A DNA stretch of 64,000 bases. Source: Methanoculleus frigidifontis (lineage in GTDB: Archaea > Halobacteriota > Methanomicrobia > Methanomicrobiales > Methanoculleaceae). Positions 9,201 to 16,947 of the stretch are shown here, piece by piece. The notes beneath the pieces were generated by a model that saw nothing but the letters and a program-made list of their open reading frames with translations, was not told the origin of the DNA and ran no database searches. The position numbers were made by a program, and so were the translations under genes. Each line of letters starts with the position of its first letter. Position 1 is the first letter of the stretch. The DNA lies in the NCBI RefSeq assembly GCF_030464345.1, contig NZ_VCYH01000007.1, positions 1-64,000 on the forward strand. Direction: 5' to 3'.

Positions 9201-9457
9201 TGGGCGGTGGTATCGGATTCGAGCTCGGTAAATCCCCCGAGAACGATCATCTGGGAGAGGAGAAACAGAACGGCAATGAGGATGAGGAAGGTGATGGTAA
9301 TGATGGCAAATGTCTTTGTTCTGAGTGAGATGCCTGAATGATCCGGAGAAACCTGCCTTCCCGATGGTGTGTGGCGGGTACGCCGGGAATGTGTTTTCTC
9401 TCGCCTCACCGGGGGAAAAATATAGTGATCTTTCACTAAAACAATATTCTGTTTCAC
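6248..9457 (-). CDS. Hybrid sensor histidine kinase (CHASE4-HAMP-PAS-PAS-HisKA-HATPase-REC)
   Basis: Large membrane sensor kinase of about 1,069 residues. In order: a first membrane helix at about 47-70, an extracellular CHASE4-like domain (AIAYAWGSAEETVAF), a second helix at about 320-340, a HAMP segment, a PAS domain ending in a PAC motif (FAIARDITDRKRAEEELERH), a coiled coil, a second PAS, then the phospho-acceptor motif LAGGIAHDFNNILTAITGNI. The ATPase domain has the N-box around NLVINGDQAMPEGG, then DQGTGISRENLSKIFDPYF and GNGLGL. It ends in a receiver domain (LLMDDDEG, phospho-aspartate in VVIADLTVPGG, PKPYR). The start is uncertain: the frame opens with GTG at 9457, which lies right next to a TATA-like TTAAATAT, and an in-frame GTG slightly downstream may be used. 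It is divergent from the PstS-like gene. Confidence 0.88.
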   Translation of the reverse strand: MKQNIVLVKDHYIFPPVRREKTHSRRTRHTPSGRQVSPDHSGISLRTKTFAIITITFLILIAVLFLLSQMIVLGGFTELESDTTAQNVHRALNAINSDIAKLDAIAYAWGSAEETVAFVEKGESGYITTNFPDEKFAGSNLNILMITNDKGQILDHKYVNLDYQHQMPTPKSLLTQLSSSELARNPEADSEGGLSGIVQLSSGPMLIASRPITSGNNAGTIGTIIVGRYLDGRELEELSERTELTLRIAELSAPFIPDDYTAANRILLDSEDEVVVSPLSGETVAGYALLHDISGDPILTLKAGMPRDIYQRGMAVMQYPLISLLLIVVVFGAVTMLLLEKTILSRLTLLNARIMQIGDEGELSARVPLDGDDEITSVAAAVNSMLDSLMQSRKRLATSEERYSRLVEDAKDLIFTISFSGRITAANRMVEQITGYTRDELMGMPITRLIPPHFLPEIKAKFSDRPENDERVTLETEIIGKDGDRRILEVSTQVQREDGTPTGIFAIARDITDRKRAEEELERHRNHLEELVDQRTEALSAANDHLLQEIRDRRLVEERLAEEKERLAVTLASIADGVIATDTRGNVVLINSLAARDTGWPELDAIGQSLRTVLRLIHTQSRDPIDDPAERVLREDRVIDLANQIVLVARNGEEHPVVLSAAPIRDRGKKPIGTVIVFRDISERLRWEEEILRTQKLESVGVLAGGIAHDFNNILTAITGNITIARMMMEEEDPIQERLAEAEEATLRARQITRQLITFSKGGAPVKQTAKIGELIRETTEFVLRGTKSRPEISIASDLHPVDVDEGQISQVIQNLVINGDQAMPEGGVISVTAENVDLAHALWGLAPGRCIRITIRDQGTGISRENLSKIFDPYFTTKKTGNGLGLASTLSIIKRHGGALDVESEVGTGTAFSIYLPASEKAPVTEKEVESSRITGTGRILLMDDDEGILQVIPELLRKYGFSVEVTRDGAEMVARYREAMNAGIPFDVVIADLTVPGGMGGKEAVAEIREFSPGISAIASSGYSNDPVMAEHTAFGFTDVLPKPYRIEDLARLIARVIADRTGGTGT

Positions 9458-9641
9458 ACATATTTAATTGGTGCAGATCTCACAGAGATCAGAAAGATCC
9501 CTTTCTGATTATATATATTGCTCCATTCAATATGTTCTGTATACTGTCTATTGCGGTAAAATATATGTTCTCTAGCGTTAATTCCTCTGCAGGGTGCTCC
9601 CGCATCGCCGGAGTGCCTTCTGCCCCTGTGGAGGTTGAGCG

Positions 9642-10664
9642 ATGCGGTCGGATGAAAGCAGAAGACGCGATGAAGGGATCACTCAGGTTCAGATCATCGC
9701 ACTTATCGTCGTCCTGTTTCTTGCAGGGGTGGTCGTCATCGTCATGGTCGGCCTGCCCTTCTCCGGGAAGCAGGATCCGGGGCCGGTTCAGGTGGGCGGC
9801 CCGGAGGTGCAGATCACTATTGCCGGTTCAACGACGATACAGCCGGTTTCTGAGATTCTGTCGACGGTGTACATGAAATACCACCCTGATGTGCGGGTCA
9901 TGGTTGAGGGCGGCGGTTCAAGCGCCGGAATACGGCGTGTTGCTGCCGGAGAGATTGATATCGGCGCTGCCTCCCGGGCACTCGAAGCGGACGAGCTGTC
10001 GGCGTACCCCTGGTTGCGGGTGCATCAGATTGGCGGGAGCGGCGTCGTCCTGATCGTGAGCCATGAGTACCCCGCTGATGAGGTGTCCTTCGATGAAGTC
10101 GCTGCTCTGTATGACGATCTCTCCGACAACGTCTCTGAAATGCCGCAGGTAGCCGGGATCCGGACTGTCGTGCAGCGGAGTGACTCTTCGGGCACCGAAG
10201 AGACTTTTGCACAGTGGCTCTTCGGGGGTGGTGTCAAGAACGTGAATCCGGCACTCAACGTCACCGATACCGGAACCGGGGGCCCTATTCGCCACATCGG
10301 CGCGAATGGAAATCTCGGGGTGCTCAATGCGGTCAAAGAGAATCCCGATGCCATTGGATTTGTCGACTTCGGGTATGCGGAGGGCGATACCGGGGTGAAG
10401 ATCCTGCGGATCAGGAATGCAGGAGCGGCGACTGCACTGCCTGACGGCATCACGACGTTCCGGGATGCAATCTGGCAGGAGCTTTCCCTGCAAAACGGAC
10501 AGGACGACCTGTACATCGAACGGCTGACCCGTCCTCTCAATTACATTTCGAACGGCACCGCGTCCCCTGCGGTGCTGGAGTTCATCACCTTTGCCCGATC
10601 TGCCGAAGCGCGGAAGTACTTCAATGAAGTGGGATACTTCTCGATGAGTGAGATCAGCGGGTAG
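9642..10664 (+). CDS. Membrane-anchored PstS-like phosphate-binding protein
   Basis: A 340-residue protein with one N-terminal membrane helix (IIALIVVLFLAGVVVIVMVG, about residues 18-37) and a periplasmic-binding domain of the phosphate/PstS class: ITIAGSTTIQPVSEILSTVY near the start, VEGGGSSAGIRRVAAGEIDIG, RSDSSGTEETF, and NGTASPAVLEFITFARS near the end. The serine/glycine-rich loops are those that bind phosphate in PstS. An N-terminal anchor rather than a lipobox is seen. No pstCAB genes follow; instead a REC-PAS regulator lies 43 bp downstream and a sensor kinase is divergent upstream, so it may act as a ligand sensor as well as a transport receptor (inference). The start is preceded by GGAGGT. 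Confidence 0.82.
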   Translation: MRSDESRRRDEGITQVQIIALIVVLFLAGVVVIVMVGLPFSGKQDPGPVQVGGPEVQITIAGSTTIQPVSEILSTVYMKYHPDVRVMVEGGGSSAGIRRVAAGEIDIGAASRALEADELSAYPWLRVHQIGGSGVVLIVSHEYPADEVSFDEVAALYDDLSDNVSEMPQVAGIRTVVQRSDSSGTEETFAQWLFGGGVKNVNPALNVTDTGTGGPIRHIGANGNLGVLNAVKENPDAIGFVDFGYAEGDTGVKILRIRNAGAATALPDGITTFRDAIWQELSLQNGQDDLYIERLTRPLNYISNGTASPAVLEFITFARSAEARKYFNEVGYFSMSEISG

Positions 10665-10707
10665 TGATCCCGCATCTCATCCCTGAAAAAAATAAGAGCG
10701 TGAACTC

Positions 10708-11502
10708 ATGGCAAAAACACGAATCCTTGTTGTAGAAGATGACTCCATCATCTGCAATCTGGTTGAACTGATGCTCAGGAAGCTTGATTATGCCGTAGTC
10801 GGCGGCGTTTCGTCCGGGGAAGAGGCAATTGCATGTGTCGCCGAGGCTCAGCCGGATCTCGTTCTGATGGACGTGAACCTTGACGGCAAGCTCGATGGTA
10901 TCGAGACCGGGACGTTCCTCTATACGATCTTCAACATCCCGGTGGTCTTCCTGACCGGAAGTATCGACAATGAAACAATCCAGCGTGCTAAAGTGGCCGA
11001 ACCATTCGGGTATCTCACAAAGCCGTTTACCAAAGATGAGATCTATAGCACGATCGAGATAGCCCTCAACAACTTCCGGGTGAACAGATCGGCGAAGGGT
11101 GGAAATGAGCGCGATCTCCGCGGGCTGATGCACGCCGACGAGGGCATCGTCATCACCGACGCCAAAGGGGAGGTTCTCTTCCTGAATCCTTCTGCCGAAA
11201 ATCTGACCGGATGGAAACGGCAGCATGCCGTCATGCGTCCGCTGAAGGAGGTGCTCCATGTACATGACCAGAGCGGCCTTGCCGGAGGGGCGTTCATCGA
11301 CAAGGCGGTTCGGGAAGCCCTCATCGTCGGGGTGGAGCGGGTCGGAACGCTCACATCGCGGGGCGGCAAGCAGAGGATTGTCAGGATGAAGTTTTCTCCG
11401 GTCAGAGGCCGTTCTGGCAATGTAGTCAGCCTGATCACATCAATGCAGCAACAGTTCTCGGGTCCGCTGGGGGCCTCATCAGCGCGTGCCTCGGGCGTAT
11501 AG
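10708..11502 (+). CDS. REC-PAS response regulator
   Basis: Two-domain cytoplasmic signalling protein of 264 residues. The receiver (1-125) has acidic pocket VEDD near residue 10, phospho-acceptor Asp55 in VLMDVNLDG, Thr83 in FLTGS and Lys105 in LTKPF, so it should be phosphorylatable. A PAS domain follows (about 135-245: ADEGIVITDAKGEVLFLNPS), the usual module for binding a small ligand or cofactor. There is no DNA-binding or catalytic output domain, as is common for methanogen regulators that act by protein contact. It lies 43 bp after the PstS-like gene and close to the hybrid kinase, its probable partner. Confidence 0.85.
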   Translation: MAKTRILVVEDDSIICNLVELMLRKLDYAVVGGVSSGEEAIACVAEAQPDLVLMDVNLDGKLDGIETGTFLYTIFNIPVVFLTGSIDNETIQRAKVAEPFGYLTKPFTKDEIYSTIEIALNNFRVNRSAKGGNERDLRGLMHADEGIVITDAKGEVLFLNPSAENLTGWKRQHAVMRPLKEVLHVHDQSGLAGGAFIDKAVREALIVGVERVGTLTSRGGKQRIVRMKFSPVRGRSGNVVSLITSMQQQFSGPLGASSARASGV

Positions 11503-11550
11503 GTCTCCTGCCCGGCAGAAAGGAGAAGCGATGGGTGTGTGCAGCCGCAC

Positions 11551-13515
11551 TCAGCCTGTTTCGGCACGCTGCTTTGCCGTCAGGCGACGTCCGGATTCTG
11601 TGCCGATGCGCTCCTCCGCCGCCTGCAGGATCCGTTCCAGCATCCCCTGGTATGAGATGCCGGAGAGTGCTGCCATCCTGGCGAGATGTCCGTCCCAGCA
11701 CCAACCCGGGTTCGGGTTCACTTCGAGAAGTCTTGGTTTTCCGGCGGCGTCGAGCCTCCAGTCGAACCGGCAGTAGTCTCTGCATTCGAGCCGCTCGAAG
11801 AGTGCAAGGCAGCAGCGTATGATCAGTTTCTCGGAGTCCTCCGGAAGGTCTGCGGGTTTCGATGTGATCTTCCAGTACGGGGACTCGGGGAGCCATTTGG
11901 CCTCGTAGCCGCAGATCCGGGGAAGGCCCGGAGGGAGAGCAGAGTAATCTTCCTCGATAATCGGGAGCACGGTGTAGGTCCCGGAGGGGTTGCCGATGAT
12001 GCCGACGCTGATATCGTTGCCTGTCAGGAACTCCTCGACGAGGAACGACGTTCCGTAGCCGAGATGTGCCCGCATGCTGGCGATCACGCCGGAGAGTTCC
12101 TGGATGGAGTGGGCGATGCTCTTCTGGGTGATCCCGAAGCTCGAGTCACCTGCGTTCGGTTTGACGATCACCGGGAACTGAACGGCGATGTTGTAAACCC
12201 GGTCACGCGACGTAATGAACGATGCGTCGGGAACCGGAATCCCCATCTCCCGTGCAGCGCCGCGGACAAGGGATTTGTCGTAGCAGAAGGCAAGCGACTG
12301 CGGCCCTGCGCCGGTGTACGGGATGCCGAGGATCTCCGCGAGCGCGGGGACGTGGAGTTCTTTCCGCGGTTCGTTGTCGTATCCCTCATCACAGAGGTTG
12401 AAGATATACTCCGTCTTCTCCTTCAGCCTGGCAAGATCCCGGATCAGCGCATCGTGCCGCTGTATGAAGGTGAAGCGGTATCCCTTCAGTCCGGCCAGAG
12501 CCTCTCTCATCTGATCGATGGTATAGAAGTCGTCTTCGTCGAAGATGCAGGACGGCTTGATGCGGTCGGGCCTGGACACATCGCCGAGTATCACCGTCAC
12601 GTTTCTGACCGAACCGGTTTTCTTCGCCTTCACTGCTGTCCAGTCTTTTTTGATGACGGCGGTCACGATGAAGCGGCGCTCCATCATGCCGAGGTCCTGG
12701 TTCCGCACCGATTCGGTCCGCATCTCGTGGAAGGTTATCTCGGAGAAGCCGGCGGCCTCGAGAAGGCCGGTGAGCCCGTGCCGGGTGTAGAGGCGTTCGG
12801 CATAGAACTGATCCGCAAGGACCCCTTTTTCAACGTGCGTGATGACCTCCCGCGAAACCAGCCGTTCTTCATCGACGGCAAGCGTTCGCTCCCGGCAGAC
12901 GAACATCCGGTCATCGATCCACTCCCAGGAGCGGGGCTGGAAGTGTCCCTTGAGGTACTCTCCGTCGGTCATATCGAGGAGTATTCTGCCCCATGGTTTG
13001 AGCACGCGCCGGACTTCGCTGAGAACACGGATATCCTCCTCGACCGAATCGAAGTATCCGAAGCTGTTTCCCAGGATCAGCACCGCCCCGAACGTATCGG
13101 GCTTATATGGAAGTGCCCGTGCGTCGCCCTCTCTGAACCGGATCCTGAGGCCTTCGCGCTTCGCCGCTGCCCGTGCTTTCTGGATCAGGTAGTGGGAGCG
13201 GTCGAGTCCTTCTACCGCATACCCCCGGCGGACCAGCTCCAGGGTGTGCCTCCCCTGGCCGCAGCAGAGGTCGAGGATCTCTGTTTCCCTGGAGAAGGAA
13301 AGGATGCCGGTTATCCGGTCGATCTCCCGTTCCGTAATCCGTTGGTCTCCAACGACGTCGCCGTCGGTCTTCAGGTAGAGGTGATTGAATATCCCACGCC
13401 ACCAGTCCGGTTTTACATGCTCTTCGAGGTTCCGGACGGGGCCTGCCGAGCGACTGTTTCGCCGCCTCTGTCGTTTGCTATCGGGAGGCTCGTCGACCGG
13501 TGTTTCTTTATTCAT
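11551..13515 (-). CDS. SAM methyltransferase / ATP-grasp ligase fusion
   Basis: A 654-residue protein with two enzyme domains. Residues about 45-290 form a class I SAM methyltransferase, with motif I ILDLCCGQGRHTLELVRRGY and motif II-like FREGDARALPYKPDTFGAVL. Residues about 305-640 form an ATP-grasp domain of the D-Ala-D-Ala ligase type: YDKSLVRGAAREMGIPVPDA, the ATP-binding loop FPVIVKPNAGDSSFG, FLVEEFLTGNDISVGIIG, and the metal-binding end YCRFDWRLDAAGKPRLLEVN followed by PNPG. The substrate is unknown: methanogens of this group have no murein, so a peptide-like small molecule or cofactor is more likely than a cell-wall dipeptide. It is convergent with the REC-PAS gene (48 bp gap) and stands alone. 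Confidence 0.8.
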   Translation of the reverse strand: MNKETPVDEPPDSKRQRRRNSRSAGPVRNLEEHVKPDWWRGIFNHLYLKTDGDVVGDQRITEREIDRITGILSFSRETEILDLCCGQGRHTLELVRRGYAVEGLDRSHYLIQKARAAAKREGLRIRFREGDARALPYKPDTFGAVLILGNSFGYFDSVEEDIRVLSEVRRVLKPWGRILLDMTDGEYLKGHFQPRSWEWIDDRMFVCRERTLAVDEERLVSREVITHVEKGVLADQFYAERLYTRHGLTGLLEAAGFSEITFHEMRTESVRNQDLGMMERRFIVTAVIKKDWTAVKAKKTGSVRNVTVILGDVSRPDRIKPSCIFDEDDFYTIDQMREALAGLKGYRFTFIQRHDALIRDLARLKEKTEYIFNLCDEGYDNEPRKELHVPALAEILGIPYTGAGPQSLAFCYDKSLVRGAAREMGIPVPDASFITSRDRVYNIAVQFPVIVKPNAGDSSFGITQKSIAHSIQELSGVIASMRAHLGYGTSFLVEEFLTGNDISVGIIGNPSGTYTVLPIIEEDYSALPPGLPRICGYEAKWLPESPYWKITSKPADLPEDSEKLIIRCCLALFERLECRDYCRFDWRLDAAGKPRLLEVNPNPGWCWDGHLARMAALSGISYQGMLERILQAAEERIGTESGRRLTAKQRAETG

Positions 13516-13921
13516 GCACCGCCCCCCGGTTCACCCGGTTTTTCAGGGGAGTGCCGCCAGACTGCCGGATACCAGAAGAAATCGGGTTTATCTCAGCCAT
13601 AGGTTGCAGATCTATGAGTCAGAGAGTATGGATATAAAGCAGTACGGTGCCGGGGAGTGCCGCGCTGCTCAGCACCGCCGGATTCGGCTCTGTCACACGC
13701 GCCATGCAGTGCCTATCGCACGCATTCTCGTCGAGTCATCCCGCGCACCTCCGGCAGGCGCGCGCGTCCCCGCCAGGAAGACTCCTGCATTGGTCCGGCA
13801 TTCTCGAATGCAGATCCTGATGGTGGATTGAGGCAAACATCTCCTGAAAAAGGACCTCGGCAGGGAGGGTTTCACTGCAGCAGGGTATCGGTGTTCCTCG
13901 GTCGAGCCCGGGTTCGATTGC

Positions 13922-13940
13922 GGGGCTCTCCAAAAGCCCC
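13922..13940. other. Short hairpin in a 600-bp gene-free stretch
   Basis: Between the methyltransferase fusion (ends 13,515) and the zinc-ribbon genes there is no frame with protein-like composition. The only structure I see is GGGGCT-7 nt-AGCCCC at 13,922-13,940. A nearby GGTTCGATT recalls a tRNA T-loop, but no tRNA fold can be completed. Function unknown. Confidence 0.25.
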
Positions 13941-14073
13941 TGCTGAAGTTCGCTCCATACTGTGTACCTGTTCGATACGCGTAATATCCGTGGCTCCCTG
14001 TCCTCGCCCCGGGACATTTCGGATCCATGGGCGCGTTTTTCTCCGAAAAAACGTCTATCCGCCGGGAGCATAT

Positions 14074-14083
14074 CTATTTAAAG
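14074..14083 (+). promoter_or_regulatory. TATA box for the zinc-ribbon micro-gene array
   Basis: CTATTTAAAG stands about 25 bp before a predicted start of transcription near 14,105 and ahead of the first zinc-ribbon gene. It is the only strong TATA element seen upstream, so all three copies may be read as one transcript. Confidence 0.5.
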
Positions 14084-14129
14084 CTGCGCGTACTTCTATG
14101 TATGCAGATTCATCTGCATGGTAGAATCC

Positions 14130-14306
14130 ATGAATGAGAGATATCAGAGCCGGGGTCCCCGTTCTTACAACGACCGCCCCCGCGAGTTTCATAAAACAGT
14201 CTGTTCCGACTGCGGCGCCGAGTGCGAAGTCCCCTTCAAGCCCACCGAGGGCCGTCCTGTCTACTGCCGGGACTGTCTCCCCAAGTACAGAAAACCGAGG
14301 TTCTAA
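14130..14306 (+). CDS. Small zinc-ribbon protein, copy 1
   Basis: A 58-residue basic protein: an Arg/Tyr/Pro-rich N-terminus (RYQSRGPRSYNDRPREF), then CSDCGAECEVPFKP and GRPVYCRDCLP, giving a CxxC-16-CxxC pattern that should bind one zinc. This is the CxxC-type zinc-ribbon family often found as tiny stand-alone archaeal proteins, and a nucleic-acid or ribosome-associated role is often suggested but unproven. ATG 14,130 is chosen because the two paralogues begin at the equivalent residue; an in-frame ATG at 14,118 would add four residues. First of three near-identical tandem genes. Confidence 0.75.
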   Translation: MNERYQSRGPRSYNDRPREFHKTVCSDCGAECEVPFKPTEGRPVYCRDCLPKYRKPRF

Positions 14307-14347
14307 GTCCTCTTTTGAGTAAAACCATCCAAAGTGAGTAAATTAAA

Positions 14348-14524
14348 ATGGATAACAGATATCAGAGCCGGGGTCCCCGGTCGTACGATGACCGTCCCCG
14401 CGAGTTCCACAAAGCAACCTGCGCCGACTGCGGCGTCGAGTGTGAAGTTCCCTTCAAGCCGACCGAAGGCCGCCCCGTCTACTGCCGGGACTGTCTCCCC
14501 AAGCACAGAAAACCGAGGTTCTAA
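14348..14524 (+). CDS. Small zinc-ribbon protein, copy 2
   Basis: A 58-residue paralogue of the preceding gene: MDNRYQSRGPRSYDDRPREF, then CADCGVECEVPF and YCRDCLPKHRKPRF. It differs from copy 1 at only a few positions (for example HKATCADC for HKTVCSDC). The two cysteine pairs, their spacing and the C-terminal basic tail are preserved, so all copies appear functional. It lies 41 bp after copy 1 with similar intergenic sequence (CTAAGTCCTCT after each stop), the mark of recent tandem duplication of the whole unit. Confidence 0.75.
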   Translation: MDNRYQSRGPRSYDDRPREFHKATCADCGVECEVPFKPTEGRPVYCRDCLPKHRKPRF

Positions 14525-14564
14525 GTCCTCTGCTGATTAATCAGTCTATACGAGAGTGAATTAG

Positions 14565-14741
14565 ATGGATAACAGATATCCGAGCCGGGGTCCCCGGTCG
14601 TATGATGACCGTCCCCGCGAGTTTCATAAAACAGTCTGCTCCGACTGCGGCGTCGAGTGCGAAGTCCCCTTCAAGCCGACCGAAGGCCGTCCCGTCTACT
14701 GCCGGGACTGTCTCCCCAAGCACAGAAAACCCAGATTCTAA
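14565..14741 (+). CDS. Small zinc-ribbon protein, copy 3
   Basis: Third 58-residue copy: MDNRYPSRGPRSYDDRPREF, CSDCGVECEVPFKP, YCRDCLPKHRKPRF. It mixes the copy 1 linker (FHKTVCSDC) with the copy 2 C-terminus (CLPKHRKPRF), which suggests gene conversion between copies. It ends directly in a run of ten T residues, probably the terminator of the array. Confidence 0.75.
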   Translation: MDNRYPSRGPRSYDDRPREFHKTVCSDCGVECEVPFKPTEGRPVYCRDCLPKHRKPRF

Positions 14742-14751
14742 TTTTTTTTTA
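14741..14751 (+). terminator. Poly-T terminator after the zinc-ribbon array
   Basis: The stop codon of copy 3 runs into a run of ten T residues. Archaeal transcription ends at such T-runs without needing a hairpin. Confidence 0.6.
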
Positions 14752-14824
14752 AGCGCTGCATCCGTTCCTGGTAACCCGCAATCAGCGCCTTTTATCGCTT
14801 TCCACGCTATACTCTCCGTCCGGC

Positions 14825-16168
14825 ATGATACAGGAAGAGCGGATCAGCTCGCTCAACCGGCACTCCACGCCTCCTGACGGAGAGTATGTTCTTTACTGGA
14901 TGCAGGCATCACAGCGGGCGGACTGGAACCACGCACTGGAGTATGCGGTCGAGCGTGCCAATGCACTTCGAAGACCACTGGTTGTCTTCTTTGGCCTGAC
15001 CTGGTCGTACCCCGAGGCGAACGGGCGTCACTACCGTTTCATGCTTGAAGGGCTGCAGGAGACAGAGGAGCGCCTCAAAGAACGCGGCATCGGGATGGTC
15101 GTCCGCACCGGCCAGCCTGATGAGGGAGTGATCGACCTTGCCGGTGCAGCATCGCTCGTTGTCGCCGATGCTGGATACCTCCGCGTCCAGAAAGCCTGGC
15201 GATCACGTATCGCAGACGAGGTCTCCTGCCCCGCCGTCCAGGTTGAGAGCAACGTGGTCGTCCCGGTCGCGGTTGCGTCCGGCAAGGAGGAATGGTCGGC
15301 AGCCACCTTCAGGCCGCGGATCTCGCGGGAGATTGAGCGTTTCCTTGTGCCGTTAAAACCCCGGAGACTCAAGGTTCTCTCTCCTGGGACGGACTTTGAT
15401 TCGGCATCTCCCGGTTCCGTGGATCCTGCAGTCGACCGGAGCGTCGAACCGTCCGTCGGGTTCCGTGGCGGCAGTGCGGAGGCGCACCGGCGCCTGGCCG
15501 TCTTTCTGCACGAACGGCTTGACAGATATCCGGAGGAGCGAAACGATCCGGGCAACGATGTGCTGTCGGAGATGAGCCCGTACCTGCACTTCGGGCAGAT
15601 CTCGCCGTTGGAGATCGCGCTTGCCGTGCGGGCGACAAACAGCCGCGGCGCTCCTGCATACCTCGAGGAGCTGATCGTCCGGAGGGAACTCGCCGTCAAC
15701 TTTGTCCAGTACAATCCGCTGTACGACTCGTTTGCCGCTCTCCCTGACTGGGCGCAGGCAACACTCGCCGCCCATGCCGGCGATGCACGAGAGTATCTCT
15801 ACTCGCGGCGTGATCTTGAGGAGGGACGGACGCATGACCCGTTCTGGAACGCTGCGCAGCTGGAGATGCGTGCTGCCGGCAAGATGCACGGCTACATGCG
15901 GATGTACTGGGGAAAGAAGATCCTTGAATGGACGGAGACGCCGGAGGAGGCCTATGCCCGTGCCCTGTATCTGAACAACCGCTACGAACTGGACGGAAGA
16001 GACCCGAGCGGATACGCGGGCGTTGCCTGGTGCTTCGGAAAACACGACCGTGCCTGGAAAGAGCGCCCGATATTCGGGAAAGTGCGCTATATGAGCGCTG
16101 CCGGTCTTGCACGGAAGTTTTCCATGGACGATTATGTTGCGCGCTCCCGCCGCCTCTTCAGACGATGA
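14825..16168 (+). CDS. phr: Class II CPD photolyase
   Basis: Light-driven FAD enzyme that splits cyclobutane pyrimidine dimers in DNA. The 447-residue protein has the N-terminal antenna domain (YVLYWMQASQRADWNHALEY, then RPLVVFFGL) and a C-terminal FAD domain with class II signatures: YLHFGQISPLEIALAV, MHGYMRMYWGKKILEW and LYLNNRYELDGRDPSGYAGV. The last two belong to the region around the FAD and dimer pocket. Length is normal for class II enzymes, which are common in methanogens. The gene is convergent with the ABC-2 permease gene, and the coding ends overlap by 11 bp. Confidence 0.93.
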   Translation: MIQEERISSLNRHSTPPDGEYVLYWMQASQRADWNHALEYAVERANALRRPLVVFFGLTWSYPEANGRHYRFMLEGLQETEERLKERGIGMVVRTGQPDEGVIDLAGAASLVVADAGYLRVQKAWRSRIADEVSCPAVQVESNVVVPVAVASGKEEWSAATFRPRISREIERFLVPLKPRRLKVLSPGTDFDSASPGSVDPAVDRSVEPSVGFRGGSAEAHRRLAVFLHERLDRYPEERNDPGNDVLSEMSPYLHFGQISPLEIALAVRATNSRGAPAYLEELIVRRELAVNFVQYNPLYDSFAALPDWAQATLAAHAGDAREYLYSRRDLEEGRTHDPFWNAAQLEMRAAGKMHGYMRMYWGKKILEWTETPEEAYARALYLNNRYELDGRDPSGYAGVAWCFGKHDRAWKERPIFGKVRYMSAAGLARKFSMDDYVARSRRLFRR

Positions 16169-16940
16169 GCCTTCTTCGCATCAGGCGGAGCGCGATCACG
16201 AAGAATATCACCGTCACCACGCCGATCCAGACCAGGCTGAAGAGAACGAAGGGGGAGAAGGCCGTGAGCGTGATCGCCCGGTTGACGTTCACCACGTGTG
16301 TGAGCGGCAGAAATGCGATCGCGAAGTACTGAACCTGTTCCGGCAGGATATCGAGCGGGAAGAATGTCCCTGAGAAGAGAAACATCGGGGTGATGAAGAG
16401 GAACGACGGGTAGTTGAGCGCATCGATCCCCGGGGTTATGGCGGTGAAGCACATCCCGATGCAGGCGAAGAGCAGCCCTGCCGGCAGGGCGAAGGGGATC
16501 AGCAGGAACGATGTGGGCAGATCGACGACGCCGAATGCGATGAGTACCGGGAGCATGAGCGTGGCGTAGATGGTTCCCCGCGTCGCCCCCCAGAGAATTT
16601 CGCCGGCGATCACGTCCTCGATGGAGAGCGGCGCTGCGATGATTGCATCGAAGGTCTTCTGGTAGTACATCCGGACGAAGGATGAGTAGGTACACTCGAA
16701 GAAGGCGGAATACATGACCGAGATGGAGACGAGTGCAGGGGCGATATACTGCGGGTAGGGTATCCCGTCGATGGCCTCGACGAATGCTCCGAGGCCGTAG
16801 CCGAGGGCGAGGAGGTAGAGCAGCGGCTCCACGAAGGGCGGGATGAAGTTGACCCGGTAGGTCTTGATGAACGCATCCCAGTTCCTTCGCCAGACGTAGA
16901 GCGCACTTCCCGTGATCCGTGAAAGCCCGAGATCTACCAT
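16158..16940 (-). CDS. ABC-2 type transporter permease
   Basis: A 260-residue integral membrane protein with about six helices, of the ABC-2/DrrB-NodJ type: an N-terminal amphipathic segment (YVWRRNWDAFIKTYRVNFIP), helices with conserved PLLYLLALGYGLG, and FFPLDILPEQVQYFAIAFLP followed by LTHVVNVNR near the end. It forms the channel of an exporter with the ATPase encoded 7 bp upstream. The exported substrate is unknown; relatives export drugs, lipids or polysaccharides. Confidence 0.85.
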   Translation of the reverse strand: MVDLGLSRITGSALYVWRRNWDAFIKTYRVNFIPPFVEPLLYLLALGYGLGAFVEAIDGIPYPQYIAPALVSISVMYSAFFECTYSSFVRMYYQKTFDAIIAAPLSIEDVIAGEILWGATRGTIYATLMLPVLIAFGVVDLPTSFLLIPFALPAGLLFACIGMCFTAITPGIDALNYPSFLFITPMFLFSGTFFPLDILPEQVQYFAIAFLPLTHVVNVNRAITLTAFSPFVLFSLVWIGVVTVIFFVIALRLMRRRLIV

Positions 16941-16947
16941 ACCTTTG

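Larger units (their letters stand above)
14130..14741 (+). repeat. Tandem array of three about 215-bp units (zinc-ribbon genes)
   Basis: The coding units start at 14,130, 14,348 and 14,565, a period of 217-218 bp, and share most of their nucleotides including silent positions and part of the spacers. Such high nucleotide identity points to recent duplication or ongoing conversion. Confidence 0.85.

Noticed and set aside
11686-13602. A 638-codon plus-strand open frame opposite the methyltransferase/ATP-grasp gene
   Set aside because: The minus-strand gene has clear domain motifs over its full length; the plus frame is a shadow.
13900-13945. Possible tRNA from a GGTTCGATT T-loop-like word
   Set aside because: No acceptor, D or anticodon arm could be completed at normal spacing.
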